From Flectonema sp. DT1601 (lineage: Eukaryota; Euglenozoa; Diplonemea; Diplonemida; Diplonemidae): a DNA stretch of 64,000 nt. Shown piece after piece: positions 1 through 9,700 of this stretch; position 1 is the first letter of the stretch, and the number at the start of each line of letters is the position of its first letter. The notes beneath the pieces are model-generated. The model did not search any database and had not been told where the DNA came from. It saw only the letters and a list, made by a program, of their open reading frames with translations. A program made the position numbers and the translations under genes. The stretch lies in the NCBI GenBank assembly GCA_964019425.1, contig OZ025818.1:978542-1042541 (forward strand), written 5' to 3'.

Positions 1-3000
1 ACTGGTACCGCATCACACAACGGTCAATACACCAAATACGGTACAACCTTTGGACAGAATGCAGTAGTTACTGCCTTACTTGATTTAGAACGTCACAGTC
101 TCGGATTCATGGTCGATGATATTAGGCTTCCTAAAGAAGCACACAATATACCCAGAGAGTTGTGGGGAGAAGCATTCTTTCCTCATGTTCTCGTTAAAGA
201 AGCGACGTTTGAAGTTTACTTTGGACCAAGCCAAGGAACACCACCGATATTTATAACTCCTCCTAGGTTACCTGACGGTTTTGAATGGCTTTCCGAAGTC
301 GGTAATTTCGCTAACCCCAGAGTACCACAGACAATACCCCAAATAATTGATTCAAAAGAAGCAGCTGAAGCAACAAAAAAAGCACTCGAATCAATGATGT
401 CGTCGATGGCTAAGAATCAAGCTTGTCATCGACAACAGTTCGAAGAATGGAAACAATGTATTGACGACTATACGAAATTTTTTAAACCATTACTAAACGC
501 TGAATATGAAGAAGAAAAACGACAAGTACAAGATCGTACATCAAGGCTAACATTAAAAGCTTTGCAAAGAGCTGGACTTGGTTGTGGGGATGTCAGAATT
601 GCCTTTATTGATGCTGGTGTAAAACGTGGAGCTGACGTAAACACGATTCTCATAACTGCATCACGTGGAGGACTACCACCACTATCAGAGTTAAAGAGTG
701 GACGATCAATAATAATATCTAACAACAATAAGGGAATTAGTTTTACCAATTCAAAGATTTCAATTAGCGCGGAAATTACGAAGACTGAGGCAGGAAGAAT
801 ATCAGCAACAACAACATACAGTCATCTTCCTCTTTCACAAGACGGATTATACAGAATTGACGCAGGTACTAATGAAGTAAGCTTCGAGAGAATAGCGAAT
901 ATGTTGGATCGTTTACAAAGAGCTGAACCTGACCATGTTCAGTCGAATGTAAATTATCATTTGGGAATATTCAATCCGGGTACAGAAATAGCAAACAGTC
1001 TCTTCGCTGATATCGTCAGCAGTAATGCCGCAGCTTACATCACAAATCCAGCAAAACTACCTCCTCAGTTAAAGGATTCTCCTGTCAGCATAGCATCAAG
1101 AAAAGCTCATCGTCCTGCAGCCCCTTGGAGAATGAAATCAGTAATCAGAGATAACACTCCTCGACTAAACCCATCGCAGAGACAAGGAGTGGATCAAGTC
1201 TTAGTAGAGAATCGAACCTTGACATTTATTCAAGGACCTCCCGGTACTGGTAAAACAACGACAGCCATTGAAATCGCAATTGGAATGCTTCAACAGGGGA
1301 AGGGTCCTATTTTGGTTACGGCATTTACTAATCAGGGAACGGATAACTTAGCAGCCGGACTATACAACAGAGGCGTTGACGTTAAAAGAATAGGATCTTG
1401 TCCGATGTCAATGCCGTGGGCTGCGGCAGCTCCATCTGAGAAAGAATTACAAAATACCGACGTGATTGCTGCTACTTGCATTGGTTCTGGCATGCCTTCC
1501 CTGAACAAACTTAAATTCCCATTCGTCATTATTGACGAGGCTGCTGCAATGATCGAACCAGCCTGTTTAATTCCAATCTGTAAAGGAGCAGTTCAGTGTG
1601 TGATGGTTGGTGACCAGTGTCAGTTACCTGCGGTAGTTCTAAGTGACGGAGCTAAAAATAAACTATCAGTTTCAATATTTGAGAGAATGCTCGCTTGTGG
1701 TATGGAGATCCATCCATTATCAATCCAATACAGAATGCATGCGTTGATTGCTCACTTTCCGAGTTGGAGATTTTATGATGGAAGGTTAAAGTCTGGTGTT
1801 CCTCTTGCAGAAAGAACTCATAAATATATAAAAACTGGGATCACTTCATCTCTTGGATTCGTTAACGTTGATGGTGAAAACATGAGATCAGGACGATCAT
1901 GGTGGAACATGGAAGAACTCCAAGCCATCGTCTCCATGATAAGCGTTTTAATAAATGAACACGGCGTCGAAGGTGATCAAATCGGTGTCATCACTCCATA
2001 CCTTGGACAAGTCCAACAAACCATTCGTTATCTGAGAGAAGCAGGCGGTGAATTCCTCGCTGTTGATGTCAGTTCAGTTGATTCCTTCCAAGGAAGAGAA
2101 AAAGAAATAATTCTATTATCAACAGTAAAGACTGAACCGTCAGGCAGCGTTGAATTCATTTCTGACTGGAGACGTGTAAACGTCCAGCTTACGAGAGCTA
2201 AAAAGATGTGTGTTGTCGTCGGTAATCTAAAAACACTCTGCTCAAGTAGATTATGGAGAGACTGGTTTGGGTTTCACGCATCACTTCCAAATGATTCTGT
2301 GTCATGGTGTGATTACAGAGATGGTGAGGTCATACCGATGGATCAAAACCCGAAGGCTGTCGACTTAGTTAGCACTGCTCAAATCGAGTTTGCGAGAACT
2401 CCTGAAAATGACATTAAAAAGAAACTTCCACTTCAAGGTAACTACCCAGGAATGGTTGTAGAAGTGAAGGATATCATCGAAGAGGTTGCTGTCGATAGAA
2501 GAAGACGAGCTAAGAAGTCTCAACCTGTAGTGGCTATTGTTGCTGATAAAGAACAAAAGGCAATCAAAACAAGTGATGAGTACTTAGCAGAATACCTCCA
2601 AAAACGACTCGTTGAGATGGAAAGCGAGATAACTTCTTCGGGAGGTAAAGGTGATTGGACTGGCATCATGGCTATCTCAAAGCAGATTGGTCTTTCACTT
2701 TACAACACGGAGCGTCGGGTTGATGAAAATGACGGATGTGTTTATTCTAAAGAACAGTTTGTTGAATGTTACGGTTCTGAAGAAGAATGGAATAAATCAA
2801 AGGTTGCTGAAATTAAGAAGAAATCTCACACTTCTGCTCCAAATGAACAACCGACAAAACCACCACCTCCGACAACAGCTGCTCCTCCGCCTGCCGCTAA
2901 ACCACAGGCGGTGGCTGCAAAGGAAACGAAATCCAAGCAGCCGATAGTGTTTGAGGAGGTTTGTTTTTTCGTTTTTTTTTTTTTTTTTTTTTTCCAGCAA

Positions 3001-3168
3001 AAAAAAAAAAAAAACGGTTTGAACAAAATAACAATCACAGAAAACAATCATCACTACTGAGGAAGAAGATGGTTTATTCAGACAACTATCTACCTGTTCG
3101 ACTATTAATGAGGTATTAAGAATTACTTTATTATTACTTCACACAAAGAAACTTAGATTAGAAAATAA

Positions 3169-3200
<32 letters not shown>

Positions 3201-3748
3201 AGATTGACGAAATTGAAAAACGACTAACACAAGAAAAGAGAAAGAAAAAAGCTTCAATAGCAGCTGATCGTGACAAGTTAGAAAGAGAAAGAAGTTTTGT
3301 AGAAGAACAAGAAAATGGTGCAGAAGTCAGAGTGGATCCAATGGATGGAGCGAGATACGCGAAGGTATGAATACAATCTATTCTTAAGTGAATCATTCAT
3401 TACAATTATCTTCTTAATTTAATAAAACAGGCTGACTTCATAGCTGCTTACGGAGGTACAAAGGAATGGGACGCCGCGACAAACGAGGACGTCGAGAAGA
3501 GAACCGACCCAGCAGATGGAAGTCTTTACACAAAGAGGCAGTTTATGTTACAATATGGTGGAGAGAAGGAATGGAATTCAGCGGGTGTGAAGAAAATCAC
3601 TGCTCAAGAAGAAAAACGTATTGATACTGACGGACTTGCTTACACAAAAGCAGATTTTATTGAATGCTATGGCGGCACAGTTGAATGGGATGCGGCCGCT
3701 GTACACGAAGAGCTTCCTCAGAGAACTCGAACTCGTCGCAGACGGTAG
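1..3748 (+). CDS. SPRY-domain superfamily 1 RNA/DNA helicase (NAM7/UPF1-like), 5' partial, spliced
   Basis: The reading frame is open from base 1, so the gene starts upstream of the window. The first ~75 codons (ending ATFEVYFG) read as the second half of a SPRY domain. An SF1 helicase follows: Walker A GPPGTGKTTT near 1234-1263, motif II IIDEAAAM near 1525, motif III GDQCQLP near 1612, motif V SVDSFQGREKE near 2080 and motif VI QLTRAKK near 2192. These match DNA2/NAM7-type helicases that unwind nucleic acid with ATP. The C-terminus carries at least four copies of a YTKxxFxxxYGGxxEW motif (near 2740, 3431, 3530 and 3640). Exons that keep one frame are 1-2958, 3041-3112, 3203-3364 and 3431-3748. 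The helicase call is secure; the exact substrate is unknown. Confidence 0.85.
2959..3040 (+). other. Probable cis intron 1 of the helicase gene
   Basis: The donor is GAG|GTTTGT, followed by a T run of over 20, TTTCCAG, an A run, and ACAATCACAG|AAA. Splicing at 3040 carries the frame into the downstream coding segment. Using the earlier AG at 2997 instead stays in the old frame and stops at TGA 3058, giving a shorter protein. Which AG is used cannot be told from sequence alone. Confidence 0.6.
3113..3202 (+). other. Probable cis intron 2 of the helicase gene (contains A30)
   Basis: The donor is GAG|GTATTA and the acceptor is a run of 30 A followed by CAG|ATT. Both flanks are in phase 0. The segment is also open in frame and, if not removed, would code for a Leu-rich stretch plus ten lysines, so retention is possible. 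Removal joins two charged helical segments and looks more natural. Confidence 0.5.
3365..3430 (+). other. Cis intron 3 of the helicase gene
   Basis: AAG|GTATGA opens and AATAAAACAG|GCT closes a 66-nt segment that contains in-frame stops. Its removal restores an unbroken YTK-type motif (YAK|ADFIAAYGG) that matches the neighbouring motif copies. This is the best-supported intron in the window. Confidence 0.8.
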
Positions 3749-4379
3749 TAAATTAATTACACTTTTTATTAAAGAGCAGGTTCTTGTTAAAGTCTACTCG
3801 TAAGTTATGGTTGTGTTAATTTTTTAATATAAATATATAAAAGCACACTTCTAGCTGAGGCTATCTCATCGGCTACCAGGTAATGGTATTCACGTTGCTC
3901 CCCCTTCCCTGCTGTTTTAAAAAAAAAAACCTTGTGCGCCGGTTCTTGCTGCCCCTGCTGTACTCTCTTTTTGCAGTGTTTTTCTTCTTTTTTTAAAAAC
4001 AAACTCGTTCGTTGATATTGTTTTTTTTTTATATTATTATTCCCCCCTCTTAACTTACTGGGAGTGCAGTTGCCACAGCAGAAAACTTACTTTTTTAAAA
4101 AATAACCGACACACTTGCACACTTTTTTTTTTTTTTTTTTTTTTTGCCCTTTGATATTTTCGTCTCCAAAAATTGTTTTATTACCTTCCACAGAAAATAC
4201 CCAAAAGTGTGGCTTTTTTTTTATTACCGCTAACAGCTATTCAGAAAGCGATTGCTTTTTTTTTTTTTTTTTTTTTTTTTCTCTGTTTTGTCTAGTCCTT
4301 TATCAACTTGTTAGTTTTATTCAGCTCACCACACAGGATATTTGAAAAAGGGAAGGGAAAAAAAAAAAAAAAAAAAAAT
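3749..4379. other. Intergenic spacer rich in homopolymer tracts
   Basis: No coding signal is seen. The spacer has several T runs (around 4018, 4122-4145 and 4257-4280) and an A run directly before the next ATG. GTCTAG and CACACAG just before the synapsin-like start are candidate splice acceptors. Confidence 0.6.
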
Positions 4380-5405
4380 ATGATGGGCATCTTTGGCAAT
4401 TCTTCGTCATCTTTAGAAGGGAAGAACTCACCGTTCACAGTTTTAGTAATCCAAGCAGATGCTTATGACTGGGGGAAGATATTTGGAAATGAAACTGTTG
4501 AGGGAAGAAGTGTAAAGATTGTACAGTCAGGTTGGGAAGAAATCGGAATAGGACCTTGTGAAAATTACAGCAAAGAAAAGAAAATGAGATGCTGTGTTAC
4601 CGTTTATGAGGAAACACAACGAAATGAAATGAAAGAGAAGACTGCTACTAAAAGGAACCCGACGACGATATTTCCTGAACTGGTCTTAATACGGAATGAA
4701 GTCTACACCCACAGCACTGATCACAGAAATAAATTATTCGGACTAATGTATTCAGGCGTTCCATGCGTCAATACCTCCGACAGTATTTTCAGCTTCACTG
4801 AACGACCACTAATCATGGCGGAGTTGAACAAATTAAAATTCAAACACGGGGATTCGTTCCCAGTCATTGACCAGTGTTACGCCCCGAGTGACAAAACATT
4901 CATGTATTCATTACCCTTTCCTGCTGTTGTAAAAGTCGGTGCTGCACATGCTGGAATGGGAAAAATGAAAATAAATGATCATCACGACATGTCTGATTTC
5001 CGATCAGTTCTTGCAATGACTAATGGTAAATACTGTTTAATGGAACCATTTGTTAAGGATAGTAAATATGATATCAGGATTCAGTGTATTGGTTCAACTA
5101 TTAGAGCTTTTAAAAGACAGGATATGTCAGGTGAGTGGAAGACAAACACTGGAACGTCTGTGTGTGAAGAAATCCCAGTCACCGCAGAATTTAAAAAATG
5201 GGCTGAACTGGTACAACCACTTTGGGGAGGTCTTGACATCTTCACCATCGACGCGATTCATAAGACTGACGGCACTAATGTCATTCTCGAAGTAAACGGG
5301 ACTTCGTCTGGTCTATTTCCAGATCGTGAGAATGAAGACAACATTTTGATTAAAGAAATCGTATTGAAGAGAATTAAAAACATTATAAAACACCCAACAC
5401 CCTGA
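4380..5405 (+). CDS. Synapsin-like ATP-grasp protein
   Basis: The protein has about 341 residues from the ATG at 4380; the frame is open further upstream but through a poly-A tract, so the later start is preferred. The order of motifs follows the animal synapsin core: PELVLIRNEV, then YSGVPCVNT, then FPVIDQCYAP, then FPAVVKVGAAHAGMGK, then KYDIRIQCIGSTIRAF, then SGEWKTNTG, then GGLDIFTIDAIH and ILEVNG. In animals this ATP-grasp fold binds ATP on synaptic vesicles. Here it lacks the animal phosphorylation and Pro-rich tail regions, so only the C domain is present. A role in vesicle clustering or as an ATP-dependent ligase would be inference. The similarity along the whole core is strong. Confidence 0.85.
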   Translation: MMGIFGNSSSSLEGKNSPFTVLVIQADAYDWGKIFGNETVEGRSVKIVQSGWEEIGIGPCENYSKEKKMRCCVTVYEETQRNEMKEKTATKRNPTTIFPELVLIRNEVYTHSTDHRNKLFGLMYSGVPCVNTSDSIFSFTERPLIMAELNKLKFKHGDSFPVIDQCYAPSDKTFMYSLPFPAVVKVGAAHAGMGKMKINDHHDMSDFRSVLAMTNGKYCLMEPFVKDSKYDIRIQCIGSTIRAFKRQDMSGEWKTNTGTSVCEEIPVTAEFKKWAELVQPLWGGLDIFTIDAIHKTDGTNVILEVNGTSSGLFPDRENEDNILIKEIVLKRIKNIIKHPTP

Positions 5406-5791
5406 TACTGTCATTCCCTAACTTGTTACTTACTTACTAACCACTAGCCTTTATGAATAGTATTTGTTCTTTACTGCTATTCTAAATTTGTTTGATTTCC
5501 ATCGTCGGTCGCGTTCTGTGGAATTATTTCCCAATATTTTTTTTTTTTTTTTTTTTCGAAACTTTTTTTTTTCTAACCTCATTGGGAAGGTTTTGTGTGA
5601 TCCTTTTTTTTTCAATTATTAAATCCAACCTCAGGACTAGACAGAACAAGACAGTAGGGATCTCCTGGTAGCTCCTATACAACTCTATTAAGGTCAACCA
5701 GGGTCTTCTAACCAACCCATGAGACCTTTTTTATATATATTCTAAACTACTAAACAGCCTTCACAGATACAATACCTTATATGAATACGAG
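5406..5791. other. Intergenic spacer
   Basis: AT-rich, with two T tracts near 5540-5575 and 5604. Pyrimidine-AG sites (ACTAAACAG and CTTCACAG) just before 5792 are candidate acceptors. Nothing else is seen. Confidence 0.5.
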
Positions 5792-6574
5792 ATGAGATCG
5801 AATATAAGAAGTGGAATCCTTTCAGGACCAGTTAGTAAGTCTGCAACAATAGAGAATCAATACGTATTGTTTAGTAGGAATGTGACAGTAAGGATGTTGG
5901 TGATGGAGAGAGCAGCAGCAGGTGAAGTAGTAGACTTATCAGAATGTGACATTCCAGACGTTATAATGATTCGACTCCCCAGGAGGTTAAATGTTAAGAA
6001 AAAGACCAACATCACTCTCGATGGAAGGTTCTTTCACGCTGCTGGTAATCTATTAGTGTACAGTTGTTCTCCATATCAAATATTCAGATCTTGTTTAGAC
6101 GGAACAAAACTATTTTCATGGGCATGTAAAGTACGAGCTCGTATTCTGTCAGAAGTCGCATACATCAGTACTCTCGGAGGTGGATTTGCAAGTGTTCGTA
6201 ACGTCAAGAAAGCAATCGAATACGCAGTCAAACTATTCTATTGTGCTTGTTTATTAAGCGATGAAGATATGAAATCAAAAAGTAGATTATTTGTTGGATA
6301 TAATCTAATGTGGATGGGAAACAAGCAACTTGCTAAAATCATATTCTCCGCAGAAGTATCACACGCGGCGAGCAATCACAATGAGGTTGCTGTAAATAGA
6401 GGATTAGGAGCCTTATACCAACTAACACATAATCCTTCTTATTTAGATAAAGGAGGTGTGATCCCCGAAGAGTCAACCGGATGGAATACTGTCTTCACTG
6501 AGAGCGTTGAGAAGGATGCTCGCATTCGAGACGGAGCAGCGGAAATGGGATTTCAGATGGCTCACTTGAAATAA
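5792..6574 (+). CDS. Conserved protein of unknown function, 260 aa
   Basis: I do not recognise a named family with confidence. The chain has a basic beta-rich first half (VIMIRLPRRLNVKKKTNI) and a helical second half around residues 115-215. That half has the motif STLGGGFASVRNVKKAIEYA followed by LSDEDMKSKSRLFVGYNLMWMG, which resembles short TPR-like helical pairs. It vaguely recalls small uncharacterised animal proteins with an LGGG[FY] motif, but I cannot name one. No signal peptide or membrane span is seen. The start follows AAACAG/CACAG acceptor-like sites by 15-40 nt. Confidence 0.7.
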   Translation: MRSNIRSGILSGPVSKSATIENQYVLFSRNVTVRMLVMERAAAGEVVDLSECDIPDVIMIRLPRRLNVKKKTNITLDGRFFHAAGNLLVYSCSPYQIFRSCLDGTKLFSWACKVRARILSEVAYISTLGGGFASVRNVKKAIEYAVKLFYCACLLSDEDMKSKSRLFVGYNLMWMGNKQLAKIIFSAEVSHAASNHNEVAVNRGLGALYQLTHNPSYLDKGGVIPEESTGWNTVFTESVEKDARIRDGAAEMGFQMAHLK

Positions 6575-6724
6575 AAAAACATTCTACTCAATTTCGGAAT
6601 GATGTCAACGAATTCATGTCTGAGTGTTTTGATAGTCGTCGTGTTAACCATATTTCTTAAAGGAAAACTTTTTTATTTTCTATTTCGTTCACAATATGTG
6701 AAGCAGAAAGCATCTATTCTTCCA

Positions 6725-9700
6725 ATTCGTTTTTAACAATCCATACTTTCCCAGAGAGTCCTTAATCTCATTCTCAACATGTTGATAGTGACGTCCCTTT
6801 TGGGATACGCAATGGGATCGTATCCTAAAAACCCTGGATTCATAAACCCAGGTACTCCAATTGGTGTTCCTTCATCATATGATTGTACTGTTAGAGAACA
6901 CGCATGGGAATATGGTAAAGGATTGTTTCCTTCAAGAGGAGGTTTCAGGACGTTGTTCGATGCGATGCAGCTGCAAGCCTGCGGGCTGACCCCTCCGTCA
7001 CAAGATGAGGAGGACGAGTGGAGCCCGCCGAGGTTTGAGGCTTCGACCGACGACCTGAACGTTTACTGCGACTCAAATGCTCAGCAATCTGGGGACGGAT
7101 CGATCAGTCGTCCGTTCAGGACGATCGCTGAGGCCGTCGTTGCTGTGGAGAAGCGTCCGTCTCCTTCACAGCGGGCGACGATTAATTTGAGGAAGGGTAC
7201 TTTCTACCTGAGCGAACAAGTCGTGTTGACGAAGGTGCACAGCAACCTGACGATTCAGAATTACAACGGGGAGGATGTTGTTGTGAGAGGTGGTGTTCTT
7301 TTGAAGACTCCCAAGGAATCATGGAAGAGGGACAAGATCGTAGAAGAACACTGGGAAACGTTCAGTGGATTCAACACTGTGAAGGGAGTAGTTGAGAGCC
7401 GAACCAACAAAACTGATGTGAAGTACGTTGGGACCTTCTCTTCGTTCGATGGATGCAGCGGTGCGGTGAAGTCGGATGCACGATTCGAGTCGTTCACGTT
7501 TTTCAACGAGGCGGAGAGTCCTTGGCAGGGACAGTGCTTCGCATCGCTGAGCTCGTTCTGGGCACCTGCGGAACAGAAGGGAGCGACATCATCTCGAAGA
7601 GTTAAGAGTAATAGGTGGTCAATTGATTTATCAAATCAACCTGCTGTATCAAATGTTTTGGGTCTTCGTGTCAATGCAAAGCGTTCGATTAGAGCGAAGT
7701 ATCCCAACGGTGATCCAGAGCAGTCGGGTACCTTCTATCAGCCGAGTCAGGATTACTCGAAGGGTTGGACTTCTAACTCACATGCGACAATCTGGTCTAA
7801 ACCAAACGTGCCAAAGGTTGCTTACGAAAATTACATCAGTGATGCCTCTGACTGGCCTGGAATTGAGTGGCCGATGAAGGAGGAAGGCAACTCAACTTGG
7901 AGTGGTGACGGTCAATGGGGTGAATTCCACATCGGAGGAGGAGGGTACTGCGCTGCTCAAGGACTGAATCCCCCAGTCGGCTACTGGTGTACGATGGACT
8001 CTCCGAGAGGGAAGAACTTTTATTTCAGGTCACCGTCTGGTATCGTCATCGATGGTGTGCTTCCTCAGGCTGTTAATTACTCAAACCCGAAGGGTGCTGT
8101 GATCCAAGCTTGGAGAGGTTCGGGCCGTTGGTTCTCAAATTTGTGTCGTGTCGAGAGGTACGATTCCGAGAAGAGGGAGCTGGTGTTCGATACGACAACT
8201 GGTTGCAACAACGGAGGTGAAGGGACCGATACTGGATCGCAGTGGTGGATCGAGAACGTTCTGGAAGAGTGTGACGACGACAACGAGTTCTTCTTCGATG
8301 AAGACAGCAAGGTTCTGTACTACAATTTCAACGGGACATCGGAACCGACTGGAAACGAGGAGTTCGTGTCGGTTCAACTGAAGGTTCTGTTCAACGTGTC
8401 TGCTTCACAAGAATCACCTTGTCAGAACATCAACATCAGGGGGCTGACTATCAGGGACGCTGCGTTGACTTATTTGGGAGACACGTTGGCGGATGTGCAC
8501 TCGCCCACCACGGGGGGTGATTGGGCATTGCAAAGTTCAGCAGCTGTTATGTTTGAGGGTTGTGAAGGTTGTGGTGTTCAACATAATCAGATAACTCGTG
8601 TTGATGGTAATGGAATTATTGTACTAAACTACAACAGAAACATGTCGATTACCAACAACGACATGTCTTGGATTGGAGACACTGCGATTGCTACTTATGG
8701 TTCGACTTCGAAGTGTCTGAACGAAAATTGTTCGAGAAGCATCCCGTACCTGCGAGGTCCTGATGCAAGGGGAGGGAACCAGCCTTGGTACACTGTGATT
8801 CAGGGAAACGTTGTGCGTGAAGTTGGGATCTATGAGAAGCAAAGCTCGTTTTACAGCCAGATTGCTACTGGGTTCTCTGTGTTGAGAGGAAACGTTCACT
8901 TCAACGGGCCGAGGGCTGGTGTGAATTTCATGGACGGGATGATGGGCGGTGACCTGATGGAGGGCAATCTTTTGGCCAACTGTGTTAGGGAATCCGGTGA
9001 TCACGGACCGTTCAACTCGTGGGACAGGATCCCGTACATCACCAATCATGGGTTGCACAGGGTTTTCAACAAGAACAATGTGACGGGTGACATGCCTGGA
9101 CACGTACTCGCAAAGGGACCTTCGATTCTGTCTCAGTATCGGACGATTCGTTACAATTTCATTCTCGGAGTGTACAACAGTCAGGAGACGATTGACAACG
9201 ACGATGGAAGCTGTCACTACCTGACTCACAATAATTACTTTGTCTACGCTAACAAAGGTTTGAAATCTGACTTTGGAGGTCAGTGGAACCATCACTACAA
9301 CAACACTTATGCTTACGTGGGTGGGTGTTTCGGTCAAGGAAACAATGATGCTTTCTTCAACAACCTGTGTCAGACTATTGGAAATGATGGATACACGTCC
9401 ACCTGTCCTGCAGGTTTCCCGAAATCGATGACAGTCAGACAGAACAATGTACGAAACCCTTCCGGAACTGTTAAGTTCTGTAATGGTGACGTGAATAGTA
9501 CTGCTGACACTTGGTTGAGTGATAGAGATCTCGATACAGCTGGTGCTATCGGTATCAAGCCATGGCCCATTTCTATGGAGCAGTGAGCTGATTTCTTTAT
9601 AACGTAACTTGAGATCTGCCTATTTGTTTTACTGAGACCGAAGGTTAGTTAAGTAAAGTTGTCTAATTATTTGATCTGATTTGTCTCACTTATTGTGATG

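Noticed and set aside
8624-9337. 237-codon minus-strand frame inside beta-helix copy 1
   Set aside because: It is broken in the almost identical copy 2 and opposes a strong coding gene, so it is a shadow frame.
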